DNA of 64,000 nt from Stutzerimonas urumqiensis (lineage in GTDB: Bacteria; Pseudomonadota; Gammaproteobacteria; Pseudomonadales; Pseudomonadaceae), in NCBI RefSeq assembly GCF_003640395.1, contig NZ_RBZQ01000003.1, forward strand, positions 372,001-436,000, in the 5' to 3' direction. Below, one piece after another: positions 10,239-18,910 of this stretch (within the stretch, counting starts at the first letter, position 1; each line of letters opens with the position of its first letter). Made by a program: the position numbers and the translations under genes. The notes beneath the pieces were generated by a model. The model was not told the DNA's origin. It saw nothing but the letters and a program-made list of their open reading frames with translations, and made no database searches.

Positions 10239-12134
10239 ATGTCCGACACCGCCACGGTGAGTTCCCATGACGCGCTGATCCGCGACTCCTGGAACCGCTG
10301 CCTCGATTACGGCCTTACCCACAGCACGCCGCCGCGCTTCGACCGGCCGGGCGAGGGCGAAGTCGCCGCCCTCCTCGACAGCCAGCACCTGCTGGTCAGC
10401 ACGACCCAGCGCGAAGTGCTGCCTTATTACGAGAACATCCTCGCCAATTCGAACTGCCTGATCATGCTGGCCGACAGCCAGGGGCGGCTGCTGCATTCGT
10501 GGGGCGACCGTCGTTTCATCGAGCCCGAGCGGGCCGGCGGCTTCGTGCCCGGCGCCAGCTGGCAGGAGCGCGGCATCGGCACCAATGCGATCGGCACCGT
10601 GCTGGCCAGCGGCGAGTCGGTGCACATCCAGCGCGACGAGCATTTCCTCAAGGCCAACCGCTTCATGGCCGGCTCCGCCTCGCCGCTCTACGACGCCGAG
10701 CGCCGGCTGATCGGCGTGCTCGACGTCTCCAGCGACAGCTACCTGCCACCGGCCCACACCCTGGGCATGGTCAAGGTCATGAGCCAGGCGGTAGAGAACC
10801 GGCTGATCCTCAGCCTGTTCGGCGATGACTATTTCCAGCTCACCGTCACCATCAGCCAGGACAACCTCGACAGCCAGTGGGCGGGCCTCCTGGTGTTCGA
10901 CGAGGCCGGCGAGGTGGTCTCGGCCAATCGCCGTGCCGACAGCCTGCTGGGCGTGCGGCTGACGCGCATGAACCTCACCCAACTGTTCGACGTGTCGCTG
11001 ATGCAATTGCTCGACCAGCCCGAAGGGCAACCCTTTGTGCTGCGCGCGGCGGGGCGTTCGCGCTTTCACGGCCTGATCACCCGACCGCGCCGGCCGCGCG
11101 TGCAGGCGCGCGACTTCCGCCTGCCGCCGAGCGCACCGGCGGCCCGGCCGGTATCGCCCGAGCGCGAAGGCGGCACGCTGGACTTGCGCGCGATCGACCT
11201 CGGCGACCCGCGCGTGCACAAGGCGCTGCGCCAGGCCGAGCGCATGCTCGACCGCGACATTCCGATCCTCGTGCACGGCGAGACCGGGGTCGGCAAGGAG
11301 GTGCTGGTCAAGGCGCTGCACCGGGCGAGTACGCGCGCCGAGCGGCCGCTGGTGGCGGTCAATTGCGCGGCGATCCCGGCCGAGCTGGTCGAGGCGGAGC
11401 TCTTCGGCTACGAAAAAGGCGCGTTCACCGGCGCCAACCCGAAGGGCAGCCTGGGCCTGATCCGCAAGGCGGACGGCGGCATCCTGTTCCTCGACGAGAT
11501 CGGCGACATGCCGCCCGGCGTGCAGGCGCGACTCTTGCGCGTGTTGCAGGAGCGGCGGGTCCGGCCGCTGGGCAGCAGCGAGTCGTACCCGGTCGACATT
11601 CATTTGATCTCGGCGACCAACCGCTCGCTGCGCGCCGACGTCGAGGCCGGCCGTTTCCGGCGCGACCTCTATTACCGGATCGCCGGGCTGCCGATCAGCC
11701 TGCCGCCGCTGCGCGAGCGGACCGACAAGGCGGCGCTGTTCCAGCGCGTGCTGGCGATGCACCGCGAACCGCACCAGCCCGACGGGCTCGACGACGAGGT
11801 GCTGGCGCTGTTCGAGCGCCATCCCTGGCCCGGCAACCTGCGCCAGCTCGCCAGCGTGATTCAGGTCGCGCTGGTGCTCGCCGATGACGAGCCGATCCGG
11901 CCCGAGCACCTGCCCGACGACTTCTTCGCCGACCTCGCGCTGGGCGGCGAGCAGCGCGCGGCGGATCACGGCTGCGCGCCGGTCACCGACCTGGTGCGGC
12001 TGGCCGGGGACCTGCCGGCGCAGCTGGCGGCCTGCGGCGGCAACATTTCGCACCTGGCGCGGCAGCTCGGGGTCAGCCGCAACACGCTGTACAAGCGCCT
12101 GCGCGAACAGGGGCTGCACAACGGCAACGCCTGA
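10239..12134 (+). CDS. AcoR-family sigma-54-dependent transcriptional activator
   Basis: A 631-residue enhancer-binding protein. The N-terminal half has a GAF-type sensor (GASWQERGIGTNAIGTVL around residue 110 is the typical AcoR block) and a PAS-like segment near 210. The AAA+ domain has Walker A GETGVGKE at about 348, the sigma-54 contact loop GAFTGA at about 393, and Walker B ILFLDE. The C-terminus is a Fis-type helix-turn-helix (NISHLARQLGVSRNTLYKRL). GGAAGGCACCC precedes the ATG. It is transcribed away from glpS and is the obvious activator of the sigma-54 promoter at 10,017-10,032. The inducer is unknown: either the imported polyol or, as for AcoR/EutR-like relatives, a small alcohol or ketone. 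Confidence 0.9.
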   Translation: MSDTATVSSHDALIRDSWNRCLDYGLTHSTPPRFDRPGEGEVAALLDSQHLLVSTTQREVLPYYENILANSNCLIMLADSQGRLLHSWGDRRFIEPERAGGFVPGASWQERGIGTNAIGTVLASGESVHIQRDEHFLKANRFMAGSASPLYDAERRLIGVLDVSSDSYLPPAHTLGMVKVMSQAVENRLILSLFGDDYFQLTVTISQDNLDSQWAGLLVFDEAGEVVSANRRADSLLGVRLTRMNLTQLFDVSLMQLLDQPEGQPFVLRAAGRSRFHGLITRPRRPRVQARDFRLPPSAPAARPVSPEREGGTLDLRAIDLGDPRVHKALRQAERMLDRDIPILVHGETGVGKEVLVKALHRASTRAERPLVAVNCAAIPAELVEAELFGYEKGAFTGANPKGSLGLIRKADGGILFLDEIGDMPPGVQARLLRVLQERRVRPLGSSESYPVDIHLISATNRSLRADVEAGRFRRDLYYRIAGLPISLPPLRERTDKAALFQRVLAMHREPHQPDGLDDEVLALFERHPWPGNLRQLASVIQVALVLADDEPIRPEHLPDDFFADLALGGEQRAADHGCAPVTDLVRLAGDLPAQLAACGGNISHLARQLGVSRNTLYKRLREQGLHNGNA

Positions 12135-12222
12135 ACCGGGCATGCGTCGCATATCCGGCACGCGACGCCCGGCGCGTCGAACTTGGCGCGATGCGGGGTA
12201 TCGGAGATAGCGAGACCGTACG

Positions 12223-14220
12223 ATGATCGGCGGTCGTAAGCTGGCGGACCGCTACCCAGGCATGCTCACGATCACTCGCAATTCCTCCCTGCTGGCGGAC
12301 ATGGCGCGCCGGCTCCCGGATTATCGGCGCATCCCGCTCGCGTCCCGCCTCGTCGGCGCGACGGCCGTCGTGGCGATCGCCGCCCTGGCGCGCCTGGCCT
12401 TCCCGGTGATGGGGCTGCCCTACCTGATGTTCATCCCGGTGCTGATGGCGGTCGGCTTCATGCTCGGCTTCTGGCCGGGGTTGTTCGCCACGGTGCTGGC
12501 GACCCTCGCGGCGTGCTACCTGTTCGTCGGCGAGCCCTTCAGCTTCCTGCTCACCGCCGAGCAGTGGACGGCCGGCGGGCTGTTCCTGGTGGTGACCGGC
12601 GGCATCGTGGCGCTATGCGCCGCGCTGCGACGCAGCCTGGGCCAGCTGCACAAGGTCGCCAGCAGCCTGGAACAGCGGATCGAGGAGCGCACCCGCGAAC
12701 GCGACCAGATCTGGCAGGCCTCGCCCGATCTCTTGTGCACGCGCAGGCCGGACGGCCATTTCGTCAGCCTCAACCCGGCGTGGGTGCGCGTGCTCGGCTG
12801 GAGCAAGGACGACTTGCGCCGCCAGCCCTTCCACCATTTCGTCCACCCCGATGACCGCGACGCCACCCTCGCCGCCTTCCGCTCGTTGCAGGAGGGCGAA
12901 GTCGTGCAGGGGTTCGAGAACCGCCTGTCCCATCGGGACGGCAGCTACCGCTGGCTGTCCTGGAACAGCGTGCGTCGCGGCGAGCTCATCTATTCCACGG
13001 TGCGCGACGTTAGCGCTATCAAGGAGCAGGCCGAGGCCCTGCGCCAGGCCGAGGGGCTGCTGCGCCACAGTCAGAAGATGGAGGCCGTCGGCCAGCTCAC
13101 CGGCGGCCTGGCGCATGACTTCAACAACCTGCTGACCGGCATCACCGGCAGCCTGGAGCTGGTGCAGACGCGCCTCGGGCAAGGGCGCGTCGAGGACGTC
13201 GATCGCTACCTCAACACCGCGCTGACCGCCGCCACCCGTGCCGCCGCGCTGACGCACCGGCTGCTGGCGTTCTCCCGCCGACAGACCCTGGACCCGCGCC
13301 CGGTGGATGCGAACACGCTGATCACCGACATGCTCGACCTGGTCGAACGCACGGTCGGTCCGTCGATCCTGTTGCGCACGGCGCTGTCTCCTGATCTGTG
13401 GGCGACCCGCTGCGATTTCCATCAGCTGGAAAGCTCGCTGCTCAACCTCTGCATCAATGCCCGCGACGCCATGCCCGATGGCGGCGAGCTGACGATCACC
13501 AGCGCCAACCTCCAGCTCGACGAGGCAGCGGCCAAGCGGGCGGTGCTCATGCCGGGCGAATACGTGGAAATCGCCGTCGCCGATACCGGCACCGGCATGA
13601 CCGCCGAAGTGGCGGCGCGGGCCTTCGATCCGTTCTTCACGACCAAGCCGATGGGCCTGGGCACCGGGCTCGGGCTGTCGATGATCTACGGGTTCGCCCA
13701 GCAGTCGGAGGGCCAGGCCCTGATCGAATCGCAGCCCGGCAAGGGAACCCGCGTGCGCATTTTGCTGCCGCGCCACCTCGGCCCGGTCGAACCTCAGGGC
13801 GAGGCCGGGCAGGCCGGCGAGCGACGCGCCAGCGCCGGCCACCGGGTGCTGGTGGTCGACGACGAACCCCTGATCCGCATGCTCATCCTCGATGTCCTCG
13901 GCGAGCTGGGCTACGAAGCACTTGAAGCCGCCGATGGCGCTGGTGCACTGAAAGTCCTGCGCTCCGACGCGCCGATCGATCTGCTGATTTCCGACGTCGG
14001 CCTGCCGGGCGGCATGAACGGCCGCCAGCTGGCCGATGCCGCACGCGAGCTGCGTCCGGGGCTCAAGGTGCTGTTCATCACCGGCTATGCCGAAAGCATG
14101 GCCGTCGGCAACCACGCGCTGGCGCCGGACATGCACCTGATGATCAAGCCCTTCCCGATGGATGCGCTCGCCGCCCGGATCGAGGCGATCGTCGATGAAC
14201 CGGCGCGCCCGGATGCGTGA
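12223..14220 (+). CDS. Hybrid sensor histidine kinase (DUF4118-PAS-HisKA-HATPase-REC)
   Basis: A 665-residue membrane-bound hybrid kinase. Residues about 40-140 form a KdpD-like DUF4118 bundle of four helices, followed by a coiled-coil linker, a PAS domain (about 165-270), HisKA with the phosphorylated His in GGLAHDFNN (about 298), an HATPase domain (NARDAMPDGGEL, DTGTGM, GTGLGLSM), and a receiver domain with the phospho-Asp in LLISDVGLPGG (about 591). There is no DNA-binding output domain, so phosphotransfer to another protein is expected. A GGAG lies well upstream of the ATG; starts at 12,262 or 12,301 are possible. It is probably not co-transcribed with the AcoR-like gene 88 bp upstream. 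Confidence 0.88.
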   Translation: MIGGRKLADRYPGMLTITRNSSLLADMARRLPDYRRIPLASRLVGATAVVAIAALARLAFPVMGLPYLMFIPVLMAVGFMLGFWPGLFATVLATLAACYLFVGEPFSFLLTAEQWTAGGLFLVVTGGIVALCAALRRSLGQLHKVASSLEQRIEERTRERDQIWQASPDLLCTRRPDGHFVSLNPAWVRVLGWSKDDLRRQPFHHFVHPDDRDATLAAFRSLQEGEVVQGFENRLSHRDGSYRWLSWNSVRRGELIYSTVRDVSAIKEQAEALRQAEGLLRHSQKMEAVGQLTGGLAHDFNNLLTGITGSLELVQTRLGQGRVEDVDRYLNTALTAATRAAALTHRLLAFSRRQTLDPRPVDANTLITDMLDLVERTVGPSILLRTALSPDLWATRCDFHQLESSLLNLCINARDAMPDGGELTITSANLQLDEAAAKRAVLMPGEYVEIAVADTGTGMTAEVAARAFDPFFTTKPMGLGTGLGLSMIYGFAQQSEGQALIESQPGKGTRVRILLPRHLGPVEPQGEAGQAGERRASAGHRVLVVDDEPLIRMLILDVLGELGYEALEAADGAGALKVLRSDAPIDLLISDVGLPGGMNGRQLADAARELRPGLKVLFITGYAESMAVGNHALAPDMHLMIKPFPMDALAARIEAIVDEPARPDA

Positions 14221-14245
14221 ACATCCGCCTGCGTGCCGGCGCCGT

Positions 14246-14977
14246 TCATTGCAGGGGAATGCGCGCGTTGAGCGGTTGCAGCGGCCGGTTGTTCGGGTGG
14301 CCGATGGCCGCGCGCAGCGCTTCGATCTGTCCCGCCGAGGCCGAGACCGGCTCCTTGAGCACCAGCCAGCGCACGCCCTCGGTGCAGGGCGGCGTGGTCA
14401 GCGAGCCGTTGAAGCGGTAGTACTCCAGCCCCTCGGGCAGCAGCGCAGTGGCGTCGACGGCCGGGGTGATGGGCTTGGTTTTCCCCGGGTCCGGCAGGGC
14501 GGCGACCAGCGGCGCGAGCGCCGCGCTGTCCCGGCCTTCCTCAAACATCACCGCGACCACGGCGAGGCGGCCATCGGGGTCGGCGTGCACCAGATGGCCC
14601 TCGAGCGGAAAGCTGCGGCCCTGGACGTGGTTTTCGCTCGGCACGTGGAAATGGAACTGGATGAGTTCGAAGCGCCGGCCGTCAAGGGTCAGGTAGCTGC
14701 CCGGCTCGTACGCGGCCTGGATCACGTGGCCGGTGTTGGCGAGTTGGCTGGCCAACGTGTTGTAGCTCAGGTTCAGCGGTTCGAGGTCGGCTTCGAGCAT
14801 GCCTTCGAGGTTGATCGGCGACTGGTTCTTGCCGGCGCAGGCCGCGAATTCGGGGGTCAGTCGGGCCCAGTTCTCGGGACCTTCATCGCCCGCGTAGGTC
14901 CAATGGACGCCCGGCGTCGCGGCGAATGCGCCGCTACTGCCGAGCACCGCGACGAGGCATAGTGCTTTGTTGTTCAT
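14246..14977 (-). CDS. Periplasmic alpha-class carbonic anhydrase
   Basis: A 243-residue zinc enzyme for CO2 hydration. A signal peptide (MNNKALCLVAVLGSSGAFA) targets the periplasm. The three zinc His are recognisable in QFHFHVPSENH (two) and EGHLVHAD (third). Other alpha-CA hallmarks are the SPINL block and SLTTPPCTEGVRWLV. TCCCGGAGGTGAC before the ATG at 14977 fixes the start and rejects a longer upstream extension. Convergent with the hybrid kinase gene (26 bp between stops). Likely used in carbon/pH homeostasis. Confidence 0.92.
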   Translation of the reverse strand: MNNKALCLVAVLGSSGAFAATPGVHWTYAGDEGPENWARLTPEFAACAGKNQSPINLEGMLEADLEPLNLSYNTLASQLANTGHVIQAAYEPGSYLTLDGRRFELIQFHFHVPSENHVQGRSFPLEGHLVHADPDGRLAVVAVMFEEGRDSAALAPLVAALPDPGKTKPITPAVDATALLPEGLEYYRFNGSLTTPPCTEGVRWLVLKEPVSASAGQIEALRAAIGHPNNRPLQPLNARIPLQ

Positions 14978-15132
14978 GTCACCTCCGGGATGGTTGGCAA
15001 CGCCCGAAGACCGGGCGTGTATGATCGCCGGCCGTTTTGCCGGATGACGGCGACCTTCCCGTTCGACCGCGAGCGGGCCGATTGCCGCGATCCGCTCGTC
15101 GATACCCTTCCACCACCCACTCAAGGCCCCTG

Positions 15133-15546
15133 ATGCGCATCCTCCTCGTCGAAGACGACCCCATCCTCGCGCTGACCGCCGCCGCGGTGCTCGAAGAAGG
15201 CGCCCATCAGGTAGTCGGCCCGGCCCATGGCGTGACGCAGGCACTCGAGCTGGCCAGCGCCAGTGCTGTCGACCTCGCGCTGGTGGATATCAACCTGGCC
15301 GGGCGCGACGAGGGCATCGAGCTGGCGCGGCGCCTGCGCGCCGAGTACGGCATCGTCTCGGTGTTTGTCAGCGGCCAGCGGCAGGTGGCCGAAGACAACC
15401 GCGACGCCGCCCTCGGCCTGCTCGGCAAGCCGTTCAGGCTCGACGACCTGCTGCGCACGATCGACGTCGCCCGGGCCCTCATCGACGGCCTGGCAGTACC
15501 GCCGCCACCCGCTACGCTTGAACTGTTCGTCAAATCGCCCCGCTAA
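15133..15546 (+). CDS. Single-domain response regulator
   Basis: A 137-residue stand-alone receiver domain: MRILLVEDD carries the acidic pocket, LALVDINLAG the phospho-accepting Asp (about residue 54) and LLGKPF the conserved Lys. No output domain is present, so it probably relays phosphate or works by protein-protein contact. It lies 9 bp upstream of a HisKA_2 kinase gene, and the two form a cognate pair. The start at 15133 was chosen because it gives the canonical N-terminus. Confidence 0.88.
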   Translation: MRILLVEDDPILALTAAAVLEEGAHQVVGPAHGVTQALELASASAVDLALVDINLAGRDEGIELARRLRAEYGIVSVFVSGQRQVAEDNRDAALGLLGKPFRLDDLLRTIDVARALIDGLAVPPPPATLELFVKSPR

Positions 15547-15555
15547 GGACCCCGC

Positions 15556-16569
15556 ATGCAATCGCCTGAACGGCCCGCACCGTACGCCGACATCCGGATG
15601 GGAGAGGCCGAGTTCCGCGAGCTCGCCGACAATGCCCCGGTCATGATCTGGCGCTCACGCCCGGACAAGCTCTGCGACTGGTTCAACAAGCCCTGGGAGG
15701 ACTTCGTCGGCCGCAGCCAGGAACAGCTGTTCGGCTATGGCTGGGCCGAGGACGTGCACCCCGACGACTTCGATCGCTGCGTGGCGACCTACACCGCCGC
15801 GTTCGATGCGCGCGAACGCTTCACCATGCCGTACCGGCTGCGGCGTCGCGATGGCGTGTACCGCTGGTTCCTGGACAACGGGGCGCCCTTCTACCGCAAC
15901 GGCGAATTCGCCGGTTACTTCGGCAGCTGCGTGGACATCACCGAGCAGCGCGAATTGGAGGATCACCAGCGCGTGCTGCTGGCGGAGCTGAACCATCGGG
16001 TCAAGAACAACCTCCAGCTCATCCTCTCGTTCCTGCAGCTGTCGAAGGCCCGCGCGCAGGGCGATGAGGCGCGCGAGCTGCTGCAGACGGCCATCTCGCG
16101 CATCCAGGGCGTCGGCGCGGTGCAGGACCAGCTGCACCGCAACACCGGCGGCCAGGTCGATCTGGGCAGCTACCTGCCGACGCTCGCGCGTACCGTACTC
16201 GACGCCGAAGGACGCACCGACATGACGCTCGTCGCGCAGACGCAATCGGTGGCGGTGTCGTTCCAGATGGCCTCGGATCTCGGGCTGATCGTCAACGAGC
16301 TCATCACCAACATCGTCAAGCACGGCGGCGGCGATAGGGTGCAGCTGGAGGTCGGACGGGATGATGACGGCCGCGCGCGGCTGGTCGTGCGCGACAGCGG
16401 GGCTGGCTTTGCGCCGGCGCTGCTGAACGAGCCCGCCCCAGGCAAGGGCCTGCGCGGGCTCGGGCTGGTTTCAGCATTGGCGGGCCGGTGCGGCGCCCAG
16501 CTCATCCGCGAGAATCGCGACGGTGCGTGCGTGACGCTGCGCTTCACCCCGGACCTCGAGCGGAACTGA
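15556..16569 (+). CDS. PAS-containing HisKA_2-type sensor histidine kinase
   Basis: A 337-residue soluble kinase. A PAS domain (about residues 10-130; NAPVMIWRSRPDKLCDWFNK, then the PAC-type YRLRRRDGVYRWFLDNG) is followed by a HisKA_2 dimerisation domain with the phosphorylated His in ELNHRVKNNLQLI (about 150). The HATPase domain follows (NELITNIVKHGG, DSGAGF, GLGLVSAL). The PAS resembles bacterial sensors that may bind flavin or haem, but the LOV cysteine motif is not seen. AAGGACCCCGC precedes the ATG. Translated right behind its response regulator. Light-independent cytoplasmic sensing is the simplest reading. Confidence 0.85.
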   Translation: MQSPERPAPYADIRMGEAEFRELADNAPVMIWRSRPDKLCDWFNKPWEDFVGRSQEQLFGYGWAEDVHPDDFDRCVATYTAAFDARERFTMPYRLRRRDGVYRWFLDNGAPFYRNGEFAGYFGSCVDITEQRELEDHQRVLLAELNHRVKNNLQLILSFLQLSKARAQGDEARELLQTAISRIQGVGAVQDQLHRNTGGQVDLGSYLPTLARTVLDAEGRTDMTLVAQTQSVAVSFQMASDLGLIVNELITNIVKHGGGDRVQLEVGRDDDGRARLVVRDSGAGFAPALLNEPAPGKGLRGLGLVSALAGRCGAQLIRENRDGACVTLRFTPDLERN

Positions 16570-16607
16570 TCGCCGATCCGGCGCGGTAACCAGACGCCGC
16601 GCCTCCC

Positions 16608-17189
16608 TCAGCGCAGCGACGAACGCCCCGCCGCGGTGCGATCGACCCGCGGGCGGGCACTCGGCTGACGCGCCAGCCAGGGCGCCAGCAAGCGCGTCGA
16701 CAGCGGAATGAACAGGTAGCTCATCAGCGGCGTCAGCACCAGCGTGCTGACCAGCACCGCCGCCAGCAGGGGCAGGCGGTCGAGCGATTCGCCCAGCAGC
16801 GCGTTGAAGGTCAGCGACACCGGAAAGAACGCCAGCCAGATCGCCACGCTCTGCTTCCAGCGCGGCGGTCGCCAGTCCGCCGGGCCGAACCATCCGTCGA
16901 TGCCGCTGACGCGATGTTCGTGCGGATGCGCGAACAGGTCCTGGCCACGCTCCAGCCAGGCTCGCCGCGAGGCCGAGTGCTCCCAGGCGGCGAGGGTCTG
17001 CTCGTCGCTGAAGCGAAAGATCATCTGGTATTCGTCATCGCCCGCAGGCGGTGCCAGCACGCCCGAGCCGAGGTAGCCGGGGAAGTCGGTGGCCAGTTGT
17101 TCGCCCTCGTGCAGCCAGGCGAGAAAGTCGTGGTAGCGCCCATTGCGCACGCGGCGCGCCACCAGCAGGGTGACCGGTTCGGTAGACAT
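16608..17189 (-). CDS. ABM-domain membrane protein (antibiotic biosynthesis monooxygenase-like)
   Basis: A 193-residue protein. Residues about 1-100 form an ABM-like ferredoxin fold (VTLLVARRVRNGRYHDFLAW, FPGYLGSGVL, YQMIFRF). Residues about 115-175 form two membrane helices (SVAIWLAFFPVSLTFNALL, LLAAVLVSTLVLTPLM), so the domain is tethered to the inner membrane. The start at 17189 is supported by GTCTGGAGATACACG. The reaction is unknown; such proteins are usually annotated only by fold. Convergent with the HisKA_2 kinase gene. Confidence 0.8.
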   Translation of the reverse strand: MSTEPVTLLVARRVRNGRYHDFLAWLHEGEQLATDFPGYLGSGVLAPPAGDDEYQMIFRFSDEQTLAAWEHSASRRAWLERGQDLFAHPHEHRVSGIDGWFGPADWRPPRWKQSVAIWLAFFPVSLTFNALLGESLDRLPLLAAVLVSTLVLTPLMSYLFIPLSTRLLAPWLARQPSARPRVDRTAAGRSSLR

Positions 17190-17694
17190 CGTGTATCTCC
17201 AGACAGACCGTCGGCCCGGATAGGGCATTCGGCAAACGTCGTGCGGGGTAGTGCACGGCGGTAGTTGTCACGCAGGGATCGCTCCGTCGGCATGCCGACG
17301 GCGTCCAGGGCCGAACCCTCGTCCGGCCCGCGAGGCGGATAGCCCCGAGCGCGGCGCGCAGGCTGACGCAAGCGCCGGGCGCACGCAAGAGGGCATCGTG
17401 CGAAAACGAGCGGATCACGCCGGGCGGTCGGCTCGCGAACACCGGCCTGTTTGCCGCGATCCAGACTGAAGAGCTGCACGGCTGCTCGTTGCGCCGGGGT
17501 ATTGCCGGGCAGCGCGTGACTGCCATGCAGGCCGACACGGCAATGCATGGCCGGGTGTGCCGCATCGGTCGGGCGGCCGGGCGTGCCGGGTTGGGCTCCG
17601 TTTTTACACCCGCACCGGCAAGGGCCTCGGGCTTGTACCCGAAGGCATGACGGCTAGAATGCTCGGCGCTGCGAACGGCCGGTTCGCACCGCAC
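17190..17694. other. Intergenic region, no gene recognised
   Basis: About 500 bp between the ABM protein and the gdx riboswitch. Short open frames exist on both strands but none has a ribosome-binding site, homology or coding character that I can support. The promoter for the gdx leader should lie in its right part; a TAGAAT hexamer at 17,655-17,660 is a possible -10 element. Confidence 0.4.
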
Positions 17695-17738
17695 CGGGGA
17701 CGACCCCGCGGCGTATCTCTTTGCGGGGACGGCCCTGC
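17695..17738 (+). promoter_or_regulatory. Guanidine-II (mini-ykkC) riboswitch
   Basis: Two GC-rich hairpins with the class-defining ACGR tetraloops: CGGGG-ACGA-CCCCG at 17695-17708 and GCGGGG-ACGG-CCCTGC at 17723-17738, joined by a 14-nt linker. The gdx Shine-Dalgarno GGAG (17746-17749) and ATG (17757) follow immediately. Known members bind one guanidinium per loop, the loops dock, and the SD becomes available, switching on translation of guanidine exporters. Both the sequence and the downstream gene match. Confidence 0.92.
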
Positions 17739-17756
17739 CTTGCATGGAGTCATGCC

Positions 17757-18077
17757 ATGAGCTGGTTGTATCTCGTCCTCGCGGGCCTGCTTGAAATCGT
17801 CTGGGCCATCGGCCTCAAGTACACCGAAGGCTTCTCTCGCCTGGTGCCCTCGCTCGTCACCCTCGCCGCCATGGTCGGCAGCTTCTACCTGCTGAGCGCC
17901 GCCTTGCGCACGCTGCCGATCGGCACGGCGTACGGCGTGTGGGTCGGCATCGGCACCGTGGGCACCGCCATTGCCGGGGTCGTGCTGTTCCACGAGACGG
18001 TGACGCCGCTGAAGCTGGTCAGCATCATCCTGGTGGTCGCCGGCATCGCCGGACTGAAACTCTCGACCGCGGCGTAG
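17757..18077 (+). CDS. gdx: Guanidinium exporter Gdx (SMR family, formerly SugE)
   Basis: A 106-residue small multidrug resistance protein with four membrane helices. Glu13 in the first helix (LLEIVWAIG), which binds the substrate and protons, and the Gdx-type [11 protein letters not shown] segment with Trp62 are present. The Gdx subtype exchanges guanidinium for protons across the inner membrane as an antiparallel dimer. The guanidine-II riboswitch directly upstream confirms the substrate class. The start is the second of two close ATG codons; it gives the family's exact N-terminus and a good distance to GGAG. Confidence 0.94.
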   Translation: MSWLYLVLAGLLEIVWAIGLKYTEGFSRLVPSLVTLAAMVGSFYLLSAALRTLPIGTAYGVWVGIGTVGTAIAGVVLFHETVTPLKLVSIILVVAGIAGLKLSTAA

Positions 18078-18082
18078 ACCCG

Positions 18083-18118
18083 CAGGGCGGACTCAGGCGC
18101 GCAGCGAACAATCCGCCG
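18083..18118. repeat. Dispersed intergenic repeat (GCAGGGCGGACT...AATCCGCC type)
   Basis: A 36-bp element 6 bp past the gdx stop: GCAGGGCGGA at the left and CAATCCGCC at the right, around AGCGAA. The ends are inverted (GGCGGA/TCCGCC), so RNA across it folds into a hairpin that may end or protect the gdx transcript. Two longer relatives lie at 38,009 and 38,280. Confidence 0.7.
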
Positions 18119-18164
18119 AGGTTGCCGGCATGCAAGAAAACGCACGGCTAAACGGCGCGCCGCT

Positions 18165-18896
18165 TCATGGCTCGGTGGCCATCGTCCGCTCGACCATCCC
18201 CTCGGCCTGGAGGTGCTCGAACGCGGCGCGGGTGCGCAGCACGGTGGCTTCGTCGGTCTGACGGCTGTACGCCATGTACAGGCGGGTCGGCACGCTGGGC
18301 GCGGCAACCTTCTCCAGTCGCGCGGGATCGATGCCGTGCTCGGCACAGAGCGTGCGAATGTCGTGCTCGGGCATCGGGACGAGGTCGACCTGGCCATTGA
18401 TCAGCTGGCGAAAGTTGTCGCTGTTGTGCGCCGACACCACCAGCTTGGTGAAGCCATGCGCCTTGAGATAGGCATGCCGAACGTCATCGCGCAGCACGCC
18501 GATGCGGTACTGGCGCGCGTCGTCCAGCTCCGCGACTTCGATATCCCGGCGCTCGCGCAGTTTGTAGAGGTGATAGTCGATGCGCATGATCTCGCCGACC
18601 CACTCGAACAGCATCTCGCGCTCGGGCGTGCGCGCGATCAGGTAGATCAACACGCCCGGTTCGCTCAACGCCAGGCGATAGGCCCGCGCCCAGGGGTAGA
18701 TGGCGATGCGATCGTCCGGGAGCCCGGCACGCCGCAGGGTCGCCCGCACGACTTCGGTGGCGGAGCCGACCACTTGGCCGTTCTCTTGGTAGCTGTAGGC
18801 GGTCTCCTCGGTGACCACGCGCACGTCGTCCGCCCGGGCGGCGCTGCCGAGCAGACCGAGCGACAGTGCAATCCAGGCGATGGGACGGATGATCAT
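18165..18896 (-). CDS. Periplasmic SBP_bac_3-type solute-binding protein, downstream copy
   Basis: A 243-residue secreted protein of the amino-acid-binding (family 3) fold. A signal peptide (WIALSLGLLGSAARA) precedes VRVVTEETAYSYQENGQ. Blocks YPWARAYRLAL, LIYLIARTPERE and ELDDARQYRIGVLRDDV are shared with the paralogue at 20,253-21,023, so the two are duplicates. No permease or ATPase gene is nearby, so import is unlikely to be its role. It is the third gene of an operon with a diguanylate cyclase; a sensory role is inferred. The ATG at 18896 is the likely start. Confidence 0.8.
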   Translation of the reverse strand: MIIRPIAWIALSLGLLGSAARADDVRVVTEETAYSYQENGQVVGSATEVVRATLRRAGLPDDRIAIYPWARAYRLALSEPGVLIYLIARTPEREMLFEWVGEIMRIDYHLYKLRERRDIEVAELDDARQYRIGVLRDDVRHAYLKAHGFTKLVVSAHNSDNFRQLINGQVDLVPMPEHDIRTLCAEHGIDPARLEKVAAPSVPTRLYMAYSRQTDEATVLRTRAAFEHLQAEGMVERTMATEP

Positions 18897-18910
18897 CGGG
18901 GGCCTCGCAA

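Noticed and set aside
14246-16569. Two-component system dedicated to carbonic anhydrase
   Set aside because: The kinase and regulator genes flank the carbonic anhydrase gene, but the receiver has no DNA-binding domain and the genes are on opposite strands, so no regulatory link is supported.
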